The notes: generated from the sequence alone by a model not told the origin. Shown: positions 51,961-60,316, numbered from the stretch's first letter. The stretch: DNA of 64,000 nt from Dickeya lacustris (GCF_029635795.1 NZ_CP114280.1:3224001-3288000); one strand, 5' to 3'. Translations and numbers: made by a program.

Positions 51961-52040
51961 ATCGCCAGTCGCAGTAAAATGTTGCCAGTCGCGGTAAGGC
52001 GTTGTCGGTGGCGGTAAGGTGTTGCCGGTGGCGAGAGAGC
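51961..52040. repeat. 20-bp tandem repeat, four copies
   Basis: Four 20-bp units start at 51961, 51981, 52001 and 52021 with the pattern GTTGCCAGTCGCGGTAAGG and increasing divergence. They occupy most of the region just before the DeoR-type regulator. The rest of the 352-bp gap contains only the 16-bp repeats and the hairpin. Confidence 0.88.
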
Positions 52041-52106
52041 AAGGAACCTGTTAATGAGGTCGTGGGGCATAGATTGACTGATACGTTGCGTATAACCGGA
52101 GAGCGA

Positions 52107-52880
52107 GTGAAAGGGCAGAGCCGTCTTGATCAGATTCTGGATTATCTGAAAAGTCATAATCTGGTGACGGTGGATGAGCTGGTGACGGTCATTGATGCTT
52201 CTCCTGCGACTATCCGGCGCGATTTGATAAAACTCGACGAACAGGGGGTTATCAGCCGCAGCCACGGTGGGGTGACGCTCAACCGTTTTATCCCTTCCCA
52301 GCCCACCACCAATGAAAAATTACAGCGTAGCCTGGCAGAGAAGCAGGCGATAGCGCGACAGGCGGCTGCGCTGGTGAAACCGGGCAATGCCGTGGTGCTG
52401 GATGCGGGCACGACGATGCTGGAACTGGCGCGTAATTTGACCCACTTGCCGCTGCGCGTGATTACCGCTGATTTGCAAATTGCGCTGTTTTTGTGTGAGT
52501 TCAAGCAAATCGAGGTGACGATTATCGGCGGGCGCATTGATGACAGCAGCCAGTCTTGTATCGGCGAGCACGGGCGTCGCCTGCTGCGCAGCGTCTATCC
52601 TGATATTGCTTTTATCAGCTGTAACTCGTGGAGTCTGGAGAAGGGCATTACCACGCCAACCGAGGAAAAAGCTGGGATCAAGCAGGATCTTGGTGCCAAT
52701 GCCAGTCGCCGGGTATTACTGGCCGACAGCAGTAAATACGGCGCTTATTCGCTGTTTTGCGTGTCGCCGTTGTCTGAATTGACCGATATTATTACCGATA
52801 GCGCGTTACCGGCCGAGGTGGAGCGCCAGCTGCGCGCCCAGCCGTTGGAACTGCAATTGGTGACGGTAACAGGCCGCTGA
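52107..52880 (+). CDS. DeoR/GlpR-family transcriptional regulator
   Basis: A 257-residue repressor-type protein. The start is taken as GTG 52107 with GGAGAG upstream, giving [19 protein letters not shown]; the frame is open further upstream through the 20-bp repeats, where it is not protein-like. The DeoR helix-turn-helix is [19 protein letters not shown] and the sugar-isomerase-like ligand domain has [13 protein letters not shown] and [11 protein letters not shown]. DeoR regulators usually sense a phosphorylated sugar, so a four-carbon acid phosphate is a reasonable effector for control of the adjoining locus. Confidence 0.85.
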   Translation: MKGQSRLDQILDYLKSHNLVTVDELVTVIDASPATIRRDLIKLDEQGVISRSHGGVTLNRFIPSQPTTNEKLQRSLAEKQAIARQAAALVKPGNAVVLDAGTTMLELARNLTHLPLRVITADLQIALFLCEFKQIEVTIIGGRIDDSSQSCIGEHGRRLLRSVYPDIAFISCNSWSLEKGITTPTEEKAGIKQDLGANASRRVLLADSSKYGAYSLFCVSPLSELTDIITDSALPAEVERQLRAQPLELQLVTVTGR

Positions 52881-52894
52881 TCTGCGGCCTTTTT
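52871..52894 (+). terminator. Terminator overlapping the DeoR-type gene end
   Basis: AGGCCGC and GCGGCCT pair around TGATCT, followed by five Ts. The stop codon lies in the loop. Confidence 0.85.
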
Positions 52895-52928
52895 CCGCTG
52901 TATCTCACTCGCTGTTTCCCGCCGTTTT

Positions 52929-52998
52929 CTGTTTTCCACTCTCTGTTTTCCACTCTCCATTTTCCACGGTCTATTTTTCACCGTCTATTTCTCACTCT
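52929..52998. repeat. 14-bp tandem repeat, five copies
   Basis: Two perfect units of CTGTTTTCCACTCT are followed by three degenerate units (52957, 52971, 52985). The region is pyrimidine-rich and non-coding, between the regulator and the VOC gene. Confidence 0.9.
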
Positions 52999-53129
52999 TT
53001 CTCGCTCCTCTACCCTATGCGGTTGGGATTATGCGCCGGGTGACGTTCGTTGCCTGAAATCGATATATAAAACGCTGATTCAGTTGTGTCACGATGCCGG
53101 TTCACTCATCAGGCCATCAGGAGAGGTGT

Positions 53130-53627
53130 ATGGGGATCACCCGTTTGAATCACGCTGTTTTATATGTATCGGATGTGGAAAAAAGCACCGCGTTCTACCG
53201 TGATGTGCTGGGGTTTCGCCCAAAGCCGGGTGGCCGTCAGGCAGTATTTACCCAGGCGGCAGAATCGGATAACGACCATGATCTGGCGCTGTTTGCGAAA
53301 AATCAGGGGCAGCAGCGGGCGGGGGTGTTTCGCGCGCGCGGCGAGCAACCCGGCGAGCATGAACCCCCCGCCGGGCTTTACCATCTGGCGTGGGAGGTTG
53401 ATTCGCTGCACGAGTTAAAGCGCATTCGCGACACGCTGGCGCAAGAGGGGCGTTTAGGGCTGGAGGAAGATCACGGCGTGCATAAAAGCGTGTACGGACA
53501 TGACCCGGATGGCCTGCTGTTTGAGATAACCTGGTTTATTCCTGCCAATCAACTGACGGCGGCAGATAGTGACGCCCAAGGCATTCAGCCGCTGGATTTC
53601 GATAAAGAACTGGCGCGTTTTGGGTAA
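53130..53627 (+). CDS. VOC-superfamily (glyoxalase/dioxygenase-fold) protein
   Basis: A 165-residue vicinal-oxygen-chelate protein. The start follows AGGAGAGG and gives MGITRLNHAVLYVSDVEKSTAFYRD. Metal-ligand positions fit His in RLNHAVL, His in GLYHLAWEVDS and Glu in GLLFEITWF. It resembles catechol-2,3-dioxygenase-like extradiol dioxygenases and lactoylglutathione lyase relatives; substrate unknown. It stands alone between the regulator and LOG gene. Confidence 0.82.
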   Translation: MGITRLNHAVLYVSDVEKSTAFYRDVLGFRPKPGGRQAVFTQAAESDNDHDLALFAKNQGQQRAGVFRARGEQPGEHEPPAGLYHLAWEVDSLHELKRIRDTLAQEGRLGLEEDHGVHKSVYGHDPDGLLFEITWFIPANQLTAADSDAQGIQPLDFDKELARFG

Positions 53628-53641
53628 GCCGGGATGATGAG

Positions 53642-53667
53642 CATAGGCTGAGGGTTCTCAGCCTATG
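53642..53667. terminator. Perfect hairpin between VOC and LOG genes
   Basis: CATAGGCTGAG and CTCAGCCTATG form an 11-bp perfect stem with a GGTT loop between two convergent genes. The T-tract is weak on both sides, so it may act as a bidirectional terminator with limited strength. Confidence 0.65.
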
Positions 53668-53706
53668 TGCTGCTTATTTATGCTACTTATTTATGCCATT
53701 TATTTA
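53668..53706. repeat. 13-bp tandem repeat, three copies
   Basis: Units TGCTGCTTATTTA, TGCTACTTATTTA and TGCCATTTATTTA run from the hairpin into the last codons of the LOG gene. Confidence 0.85.
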
Positions 53707-54266
53707 TCCCATTTGGCTTTGGGCGGCTGATAAGACAGCGCTTTGTCCAGCACCGCTTCGGGGCTGTCTGAAACGATAAGCATGTCGAGATAATCCTGCT
53801 TCATGAAGCCATCGCGCACGGTACGGGCGATAAAATCGATAAAGCCGTCATAGTAGCCGTTGACGTTAAACAGGATGCAGGCTTTATGGTGCAGGCCCAG
53901 TTGCGCCCAGGTCCACTGTTCGATGATTTCTTCCAGCGTACCGGCACCGCCCGGCAACGCGATGAACACATCGGCCAGTTCAGCCATTTTCGCTTTGCGC
54001 TCATGCATGTCTTCTGTGATAACCAGTTCAGTGAGCGTCGGGTGCGCCAGTTCTTTATTCACCAGGTGCTTAGGGATAACTCCGGTTATGTGGCCGCCAT
54101 AGGCCAGCGCGGTATCCGCCACCAGCCCCATCAGGCCCACCTTCCCGCCGCCGTAAACAATACCGGCGTTCTGGCTGACCAGATAACGGATGAGAGATTG
54201 CGTCTGTTGCTGATAAATCGCGTTGTTACCGAGAGCTGAACCGCAAAATACGCCGAACTTCAACAT
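53700..54266 (-). CDS. LOG-family protein (cytokinin riboside 5'-monophosphate phosphoribohydrolase type)
   Basis: A 188-residue LOG/TIGR00730 protein with a Rossmann-like fold. Signature motifs are VYGGGKVGLMG, EDMHERKAKMAELADVFIALPGG and PGGAGTLEEIIEQWTWAQLG. The family removes ribose 5-phosphate from cytokinin nucleotides or from other nucleoside monophosphates. In bacteria this may be AMP-type nucleosidase activity or release of active cytokinin, which in plant-associated species can matter. Which applies is not determined. Confidence 0.9.
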   Translation of the reverse strand: MLKFGVFCGSALGNNAIYQQQTQSLIRYLVSQNAGIVYGGGKVGLMGLVADTALAYGGHITGVIPKHLVNKELAHPTLTELVITEDMHERKAKMAELADVFIALPGGAGTLEEIIEQWTWAQLGLHHKACILFNVNGYYDGFIDFIARTVRDGFMKQDYLDMLIVSDSPEAVLDKALSYQPPKAKWDK

Positions 54267-54492
54267 AGTATTCCTTCTGTAACCTGAGTTTATCGATGCT
54301 GTCTGTCAGATGACGGCAGGAGCGAGTGGGGTAGACCTTCGCTCGATTAACCAGAGCGTTATCGCGCCATCAGCATAATCGAAACGGCGATGAGGGGCTA
54401 TCGAACGATAATCAGAACGCAGGGGGCAAAACGCGGTGCGGCGACATGGCGAGGCAGGCGGACTGCCCGGCGATACCGGGCAGCCTGCTGGC

Positions 54493-55371
54493 TTACTTCA
54501 TACCGGCAGCCAGGGTGTCAACATTGTGCTTAAAGGCAGCGGTGTAGGTCGCGGCCGGGCCACTGGCATCCGTCAGCGCCTCTGGGTACAGTTCGCCGCC
54601 CGGCTGTGCGCCGCTGGCGTCAGCGATTTGTTTCACCAGACGCGGGTCGGTCTGGTTTTCGATGAAATAGAGCTTAACCTGCTCCTGTTTTATCTGGGTG
54701 ATGAGCTTCGCGACGGTTTTGCTGCTGGCCTGTGATTCGGTAGAGTAGCCCACCGGTGAGAGGAAACGTACGCCATAAGCGGCGGCAAAGTACCCGAAAG
54801 CGTCGTGGCTGGTCAGCACTTTGCGTTTGTCCTTCGGGATTGCGGCGAACGTTTGTGTGGCGTAGTCATCCAACTGTTGTAACTGTTGAATATAGCGATC
54901 GCCTTGCTGACGATACTCATTGGCGTGCTGCGGGTCTGCTTTTACCAGCGCCTCGACGATATTATGGGCGTAGCTGATGCCGTTTTTCATGCTGTTCCAG
55001 GCATGCGGGTCGGTGACGGTTTTCCCATCCTCTGCCATTTTCAGCGTGTGAATGCCGTGGCTTGCCGTTATCACTTCGCCTTTGTAACCAGAGGCTTTAA
55101 TCAGGCGATCCAGCCAGCCTTCCAGCCCAAGGCCGTTAACGAACACGAGATCCGCCTGTGACAGCGTTTTGCTGTCTTTGGGGGAGGGCTCGAACTCATG
55201 CGGGTCGCCATTGGGTTTGACCAGCATGGTGACATCGACGTATGCGCCGCCGATTTGGCTGACCATATCGCCCAGCACAGAAAAACTGGCAACCACATTC
55301 AATGCCTTGGCCATCGCCATAGGGCTTAACAGCAAACCGGCCAGTAGTACAGTCAATACAGAACGTTTCAT
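54493..55371 (-). CDS. Zinc ABC transporter substrate-binding protein (ZnuA/TroA family)
   Basis: A 292-residue periplasmic cluster A-I binding protein. The start gives MKRSVLTVLLAGLLLSPMAMA, a signal peptide. Metal ligands are predicted in GDPHEFEPSPKD (His), DPHAWNSMKNG (His), SHDAFGYFAAAYGV (His) and the acidic residue in ENQTDPRLVKQIA. The His-rich loop of E. coli ZnuA is missing. It is the last gene of the operon, 13 bp after the permease. The Zur box upstream points to zinc rather than manganese. Confidence 0.88.
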   Translation of the reverse strand: MKRSVLTVLLAGLLLSPMAMAKALNVVASFSVLGDMVSQIGGAYVDVTMLVKPNGDPHEFEPSPKDSKTLSQADLVFVNGLGLEGWLDRLIKASGYKGEVITASHGIHTLKMAEDGKTVTDPHAWNSMKNGISYAHNIVEALVKADPQHANEYRQQGDRYIQQLQQLDDYATQTFAAIPKDKRKVLTSHDAFGYFAAAYGVRFLSPVGYSTESQASSKTVAKLITQIKQEQVKLYFIENQTDPRLVKQIADASGAQPGGELYPEALTDASGPAATYTAAFKHNVDTLAAGMK

Positions 55372-55384
55372 TTTCTCTTCCCTC

Positions 55385-56251
55385 TCAGTGAGTCGTAGTG
55401 CGACCTGTGCGTAACATGCCGCCATTGGAACCAAACAGAACCGAAAAACAGAACAACAGCGTGGTGGTGAGGATGACCGCCGGGCCTGCGGGCAAATCGG
55501 CATAGTAAGACCAGATAAGCCCGACCAGGCTGGCTGTAGCACCGATAACAACGGCGAGCGCCAGCATCACCGGCAGGCGGCGGCTCCAGAAACGGGCACA
55601 GGCGGCAGGCAGCATCATCATGCCGACGGCCATCAATGTGCCAAGGAGCTGAAATCCGGCGACCAGATTCAGTACCACCAGTGACAGAAACACCCCGTGA
55701 ATCATCGCGCGCGCGCGGTGTGACAGCAGGCGCATGAAGGTGACATCAAACGATTCAATCACCAGTGCCCGATAGATAACCGCCAGTATCAGCACCGAGG
55801 CGGAACTGATAGCGCCAATGGTGATAAGGGCCTCAGCATCAATTGCCAGTATCGAGCCAAACAGCACATGCAGCAGGTCAACGCTTGAGCCGCGCAGCGA
55901 CACCAGCGTGACGCCGAGCGCCAGTGAGCCGAGGTAAAAGCCCGCGAAGCTGGCATCCTCTTTTAGCTCGGTGCGGCGGCTGACCACCCCGGAGAGCATG
56001 GCAACGGAGAGCCCGGCAATAAAACCGCCGATGCCCATTGCCAGCAGCGACATACCAGAAATCAGGTAGCCGATGGCCACACCGGGCAGCACCGCATGAG
56101 AGAGCGCATCGCCTATCAAACTCATACGACGCAACAGCAAAAAGCAGCCGAGCGGCGCGGCACTGAGCGTTAACGCCAGACAGCCGACCAGCGCGCGGCG
56201 CATGAAGCCAAAATCGCTAAACGGTGTGGTTAGCAGTTCGAGCCACATCAT
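55385..56251 (-). CDS. Zinc ABC transporter permease (ZnuB family)
   Basis: A 288-residue inner-membrane permease with about eight hydrophobic segments. Typical ABC-3 features are the block LLRRMSLIGDALSHAVLPGVAIG and the conserved loop LLGTLMAVGMMMLPAACA. It overlaps the ATPase by four bases, indicating coupled translation. Confidence 0.9.
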   Translation of the reverse strand: MMWLELLTTPFSDFGFMRRALVGCLALTLSAAPLGCFLLLRRMSLIGDALSHAVLPGVAIGYLISGMSLLAMGIGGFIAGLSVAMLSGVVSRRTELKEDASFAGFYLGSLALGVTLVSLRGSSVDLLHVLFGSILAIDAEALITIGAISSASVLILAVIYRALVIESFDVTFMRLLSHRARAMIHGVFLSLVVLNLVAGFQLLGTLMAVGMMMLPAACARFWSRRLPVMLALAVVIGATASLVGLIWSYYADLPAGPAVILTTTLLFCFSVLFGSNGGMLRTGRTTTH

Positions 56252-56964
56252 GTCACCTGCCTTAGCGCCGGGCGCCGGGCCTGTTCCAGCGGCGGCGTGG
56301 CGGCAGCGTTAGCCGCCAGAACCGATGAGCCATCGCCCCAGCGATGGCTGCCTGGGTGCAGCATCAGTACCTGAGGAAAGTGAGTCCTTACCTGCTCAAG
56401 ATCGTGCAGTACCGCCAAAATGGTACGCCCTTGCTGATGTAACTGGTGGATGGTCGCCAGCAACAACTGAGTGGTGTGTTCATCAATGCCGGTAAACGGC
56501 TCATCCAGCAAAATGACCGGTGATTGCATCACCAGCAGTCTGGCAAACAGCACCCGTTGCAGTTGGCCGCCTGACAGCGTGCCGATCGGTGCGTGCACGG
56601 CCTCGGCCATGCCGACGGTGTGAAGCGCCTGCTGCGCATGTTGACGCCAGGTGCCGCTGATGCGGCCAAGTAAACCGCAATGCGGCACACACCCCATCAG
56701 CACCAGATCGCTGACGCTAAGAGGAAATTGCCTGTCAAACTCACTGAGCTGCGGCAGATAGCCAAGCGAGCGGCGCGCCTGTGGCGCCATACAGAAATGG
56801 CCTGACAGCGCAGGCAACAGCCCGGCGAGTGTTTTCAATAAGGTGGATTTACCCGAGCCGTTGGCACCGATAATTGCCGTGAGCGAGCCGTGTTCAAAGC
56901 AGCCATCAAGCGTGCCGAGCGGCTGACCGGAATAGCCGAACGTCAGTGAATGCAGTGCAATCAT
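56248..56964 (-). CDS. Zinc ABC transporter ATP-binding protein (ZnuC family)
   Basis: A 238-residue ABC ATPase. Walker A is IIGANGSGKSTLLK, the signature LSGGQLQRVLFAR, Walker B VILLDEPFTGID and the switch His in LAVLHDLEQV. The start ATG at 56964 overlaps the stop of the 34-residue ORF upstream (ATGA); codons further upstream in this frame would run across that ORF. Confidence 0.92.
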   Translation of the reverse strand: MIALHSLTFGYSGQPLGTLDGCFEHGSLTAIIGANGSGKSTLLKTLAGLLPALSGHFCMAPQARRSLGYLPQLSEFDRQFPLSVSDLVLMGCVPHCGLLGRISGTWRQHAQQALHTVGMAEAVHAPIGTLSGGQLQRVLFARLLVMQSPVILLDEPFTGIDEHTTQLLLATIHQLHQQGRTILAVLHDLEQVRTHFPQVLMLHPGSHRWGDGSSVLAANAAATPPLEQARRPALRQVT

Positions 56965-57065
56965 GCCAGCGCCACCGCCCAGCCAATCAATCCCCACAGT
57001 AACAACAACATCATGCCAGCCAGCCCCAGACGGGCGACGGCAGAAAACGCGTAAAGACTGGTCAC
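56961..57065 (-). CDS. Small membrane protein leading the zinc transporter operon
   Basis: A 34-residue ORF beginning with GTG (VTSLYAFSAVARLGLAGMML...), preceded by a strong GGAGG at optimal distance. Its stop overlaps the start of the ATPase gene (ATGA). One hydrophobic segment covers residues about 10-33 (LGLAGMMLLLLWGLIGWAVA). It belongs to no family I recognise. It starts 26 bp downstream of the Zur box, so it is the first gene of the zinc-controlled transcript. It may be a small transporter subunit or a translational coupler. Confidence 0.65.
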   Translation of the reverse strand: MTSLYAFSAVARLGLAGMMLLLLWGLIGWAVALA

Positions 57066-57090
57066 AGTATCCTCCGATTAATCATCATAT

Positions 57091-57103
57091 GTTATAACAT
57101 AAC
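57091..57103. promoter_or_regulatory. Zur operator
   Basis: GTTATAACATAAC matches the gamma-proteobacterial Zur core GTTATRNYATAAC at every specified position and has AT flanks extending the palindrome (ATGTTATAACATAACA). It lies 26 bp upstream of the small ORF start, where repression under zinc sufficiency would block transcription. Confidence 0.82.
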
Positions 57104-57272
57104 AATTATGAGCGGGGGAATCAGAGGTAAAAAAGTGTGTCCGGCTGGCGGCAGAGCGGGATGTACGCTGACGACTGGCGTTGTGCCGTCGTCATGGCGT
57201 CTGGCAAAGAAGGGGCAAAGGCCAAAGATCAAGCATATTGCGCAGGCGTGGGGCAGTAAAACCGGGAGATTT

Positions 57273-58184
57273 TTAGCCGGGCGCTGCGTCTTCAGGGTAG
57301 AGCGCGTAGCCATGTACGGCGAGAAGGCGCGCGCCGTCCAGCGCGTCGCCGCTCGGCGGCGATAAGCGCTGTTGCCACGCTGGCGACAACCAGGGGCGGA
57401 TGTGCAGGCCAATACTGCCCATCAGCGACAGGCGTGGCAGCGAATGGCGTGACACCGCCGCCAGCAGCGCTTCAATTTCGTGGGCGGTGTGTTGCAGCAG
57501 TGCGGTGGCCTGCGCGTCACCCTGACGGGCGCAATCAAATACGGCAGGCGCGAACCGGGCGTAGTCTCCCGGCTGGGCCTGTTGGAGCCACTGCTCTGCA
57601 TCCTGTTGATTGTCAAAGGGAAGGGCGTGTTGTTGACTGAGCGCAGACGGTGCCGCCCAGCCCTGTCTGACGCCCCATAAATATTGCAATGCCGCAAGGC
57701 CAAGACGCGCCCCGCTGCCTTGATCGGAAATCGGGAATTCGTGGCCGCCATAGGCGGTGATGGTACACGGTTGCCATGCCAGTGCGCAGGAGCCCGTACC
57801 GGCTATCACCACACCGGCTTCTTTACCCTGGTTCACTGCAAGACAAGCGCCCAGCGCATCGGTATTGAGCACTTGCGAGGCATAGCCGTGCGGCAACGCC
57901 AGAAACGCCTGATAAGCGCTGCGATGCTCGGCACCAGCCAGCGCCAGCCCGACATGCAGGCGCGCAGCGTCCGCTGTACTCAAGCCGCTGTGTCGCAGCG
58001 CCTGATGCAGCGCGTCATCCACCGACTGGCGCACAGCGGCAACGCCAAGCAGCAGGTTGGCGCGTCCCCCGACACCCTGACCGAGCGGGGTGCCATCCGC
58101 GCAATAAAGACGCGCCCGGCACCCGGTGCCGCCGCCATCGACCCCGGCATACAGCGGCGCGCGTGCGTTATCGTTACTGCTCAT
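57273..58184 (-). CDS. BadF/BadG-type sugar kinase (N-acetylglucosamine/glucosamine kinase-like)
   Basis: A 303-residue member of the BadF/BcrA ATPase family (ASKHA fold). The phosphate-binding motif is YAGVDGGGTGCRARLY, the second motif is GVVIAGTGSCALAW, followed by YGGHEFPISDQGSGARLG. Eukaryotic and bacterial N-acetylglucosamine kinases and GspK-type glucosamine kinases share this layout. It is the last gene of the minus-strand unit, overlapping the half-kinase by four bases. An amino-sugar substrate is plausible but unproven. Confidence 0.82.
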   Translation of the reverse strand: MSSNDNARAPLYAGVDGGGTGCRARLYCADGTPLGQGVGGRANLLLGVAAVRQSVDDALHQALRHSGLSTADAARLHVGLALAGAEHRSAYQAFLALPHGYASQVLNTDALGACLAVNQGKEAGVVIAGTGSCALAWQPCTITAYGGHEFPISDQGSGARLGLAALQYLWGVRQGWAAPSALSQQHALPFDNQQDAEQWLQQAQPGDYARFAPAVFDCARQGDAQATALLQHTAHEIEALLAAVSRHSLPRLSLMGSIGLHIRPWLSPAWQQRLSPPSGDALDGARLLAVHGYALYPEDAAPG

Positions 58185-58741
58185 TCACGGAACTCCCGGT
58201 GGTTATCGTCGCTCAGTGCCGCCAAACAGCAGGCGCACAGCGGCCCACTGAGCCAAACCTGTTGCGCCTGTTGCGCCCTTGCAACATCCAGCAAATGCTG
58301 TAGTTCCTGGGTACTCTGTTTGAGCAGCCGTTGGGCGAGCGGGTCGTGCGGGTGGGCCAGAATATCGGCGGCCAGTGCCGCATAATCAGCGGCACGCGCC
58401 TGTTTTGACCAGTCCACCACCTGCTCGATATGGCCGGAGAAATGGCGAAAGAGTTGCTCTGCCAGCGGTGTCGAAGGGGTGATGCCTTCAACCGCCTGCA
58501 ACATGGCCTGTACGCCAGACAGCCCCAGACGAGCCAGGCTCGCCGGGTCGCCGAGCGGAAACAGGCCGCCGCCGTAGCAGTGCAACGTGCCCGGTTGCCA
58601 GTGCAACAGCCGGGTGAACGCGCCGCTCACCAGCAACCAGCGCGAAGTATCCGGCCAGTGCCGCTGACAGTGTTCATGTTCTGCCTGCCGGTCGAACGGA
58701 GTATCACCGTCAATCGCGACAGACATGAGCGCAAGTTTCAT
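58181..58741 (-). CDS. Truncated BadF-family homologue (half-kinase)
   Basis: A 186-residue protein whose sequence follows the second half of BadF kinases: LLHWQPGTLHCYGGGLFPLGDPASLARLGLSGVQAMLQAVEG corresponds to CTITAYGGHEFPISDQGSGARLGLAALQYLWG of the neighbouring kinase. The N-terminal ATPase motifs (DGGGTG, GTGS) are missing, and the start MKLALMSVAIDGDTPFDRQ is a new N-terminus. The frame is intact and its TGA overlaps the kinase ATG, so it is translated with it. It may be a partner subunit or a sensor, or a decaying paralogue; the overlap argues against simple decay. Confidence 0.65.
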   Translation of the reverse strand: MKLALMSVAIDGDTPFDRQAEHEHCQRHWPDTSRWLLVSGAFTRLLHWQPGTLHCYGGGLFPLGDPASLARLGLSGVQAMLQAVEGITPSTPLAEQLFRHFSGHIEQVVDWSKQARAADYAALAADILAHPHDPLAQRLLKQSTQELQHLLDVARAQQAQQVWLSGPLCACCLAALSDDNHREFRE

Positions 58742-58761
58742 CCCGGCGTGACTCCGCTTGT

Positions 58762-60069
58762 TTATTGGGCTTTTTGCTGTTGACGGTTGCTGGTAATGGT
58801 CTGATTGAGTCGTTTGACGTCATTGTCCGTCAGGCGCAAATACTCCTCATACGACACCTGATTATTCAGATATTGCGTGAAGCGCGTCAGGATTATCGGG
58901 TACAGCTCGCTGCCGCCAAGACTCTCCATTTTCTCCCAGTCGAAGACATACGCCGGAATTTTGGCGATTTCAGCGCGTGCCGTATTCAGCCCCTCAATCA
59001 CATGCTGATCTTTCGTTTGGTAGTTCAGGTTGGCGATATCCGCGCCGACAATAATGTTAAAGCGTTCGGCAACTTCACGCTGGGTCGCTTCGCTGCCCAG
59101 CCACTCCATGAACTCCGCCACTTCTTTCGGATGCTTACTGGTCTTAAACGGCATAATGAAGGTGGCACCGCCCATCGAAATACATTTTTCTTTGCACGGC
59201 GCAGGCAGCATTTTCCAGTCGAAACCGTTGCCGACTTGCTTACTGAACTGGTTTAACTGCCAGTTGCCGGAGAAATAGGTGACGATGTTGCCGTTCACAA
59301 AGTCATCCGCCATGCTTTTGTACTGCCCGCCACCGGCGGCACCCCACATTTCACGCGGGAAAATCCCTTCGTCTGACCAGCGTTTTAAATCTTTGATCCA
59401 GGCCTGTGCCGCCGCATCGGGGAAGTTTATCTGGCCGTCTTTATCGTAGCGAGCGCCATAGGAGTAGGCCGGGCCGGAGAAGCGAAAACCGCTGCGATCG
59501 ATAGTAAACGGGATCGCCACGCCGGTTTTTTCCGCCACTTTCTTCGAGGCCTGCATCAGTTGTTCCATGGTGTAACCCGGCTGCGGCAGCGGCACGCCTG
59601 CTTGCTGGAACAACGTGGCATTGACGAACGGCAGGTCTGCCGTCCAGGAGGCGACAAAGCCCGGCAGCGCATTGTCTTTATGCACCCCTTTGATGCGCAT
59701 AATTTTTTCAATGCCCGCGCCGTAACGCTTTTCAAATCCGGCGGCGTCCGTCAGATAAGGGCGCAGGTCGAGCGTGTAGGAAAGCAGGCCCATCTGGGTG
59801 GTTTTGGCGATATCCGGGCCGAGGCCGGCGGCCAGTTGCATCGGTAATTGGGTTTGCAGCGCGTTATAACCGGTGCTGACAAAATTAACGTCAATATGAT
59901 CGTTATTTTGTGAAAACGATTTAACTTTCTGCTCCATAAAATGAACCAGCTCTGGATCGTCGTCACTGTATAAAAAAGTAATTTGTGTTTTAGCGGCGAT
60001 AGCGCTGTTGCTGGCAAGCGCACCCAGCGTGATGAAGGAAAATAACAGCGCGTGTTGATAGCGATTCAT
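58762..60069 (-). CDS. ABC sugar transporter substrate-binding protein (CUT1-like)
   Basis: A 435-residue periplasmic binding protein of the extracellular solute-binding family 1. The signal peptide is MNRYQHALLFSFITLGALASNSAIA, cleaved before KTQITFLYSDDD. Other family features are AGLGPDIAKTTQ, GNIVTYFSGNWQLNQF and GGATFIMPFKTSKHPKEVAEFMEWL. The permease and ATPase genes are not in the window. Its orientation, divergent from the lyase-like gene, and the shared control region suggest it captures the oligosaccharide that the two + strand enzymes process. Confidence 0.88.
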   Translation of the reverse strand: MNRYQHALLFSFITLGALASNSAIAAKTQITFLYSDDDPELVHFMEQKVKSFSQNNDHIDVNFVSTGYNALQTQLPMQLAAGLGPDIAKTTQMGLLSYTLDLRPYLTDAAGFEKRYGAGIEKIMRIKGVHKDNALPGFVASWTADLPFVNATLFQQAGVPLPQPGYTMEQLMQASKKVAEKTGVAIPFTIDRSGFRFSGPAYSYGARYDKDGQINFPDAAAQAWIKDLKRWSDEGIFPREMWGAAGGGQYKSMADDFVNGNIVTYFSGNWQLNQFSKQVGNGFDWKMLPAPCKEKCISMGGATFIMPFKTSKHPKEVAEFMEWLGSEATQREVAERFNIIVGADIANLNYQTKDQHVIEGLNTARAEIAKIPAYVFDWEKMESLGGSELYPIILTRFTQYLNNQVSYEEYLRLTDNDVKRLNQTITSNRQQQKAQ

Positions 60070-60158
60070 AAACCCCTTCCTTCCAAAAATAGGTAGCGCC
60101 GGTTAATACCCATTACCCTGACACACTGGGTATCGCTGACGGCATTCCTGATGCATGA

Positions 60159-60172
60159 ATGCAAATTTGCAT
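60159..60172. promoter_or_regulatory. Palindromic operator candidate 1
   Basis: ATGCAAATTTGCAT is a perfect 14-bp palindrome, 90 bp upstream of the binding-protein start. The same half-site TGCAAA recurs at 60347-60371. Nothing in the 510-bp region codes for protein. Confidence 0.6.
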
Positions 60173-60288
60173 AACTGTCCTTTGTGGCGGCCAATTATGA
60201 GCAAAAATAGCGGTGTTTTTTGTGAAGCATATTAAATATATTTCGGCTTTTAGCTGAGTCAATCTCTTTTTGTGATAAGAATCGCATA

Positions 60289-60316
60289 TTGTTCATCCAA
60301 TAATTTACTCTATAAT
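60289..60316 (+). promoter_or_regulatory. Candidate promoter for the lyase-like gene
   Basis: TTGTTC (60289-60294) and a perfect TATAAT (60311-60316) are separated by 16 bp. The leader to the ATG at 60580 would be about 255 nt and includes the second palindrome. Confidence 0.5.

Noticed and set aside
51749..52040. CRISPR array.
   Set aside because: The repeats are contiguous and degenerate with no unique spacers, and no cas genes are present.
57108..57365. 85-codon + strand ORF starting just after the Zur box.
   Set aside because: No ribosome-binding site; it runs into the 3' end of the kinase gene antisense and its composition is basic and featureless.
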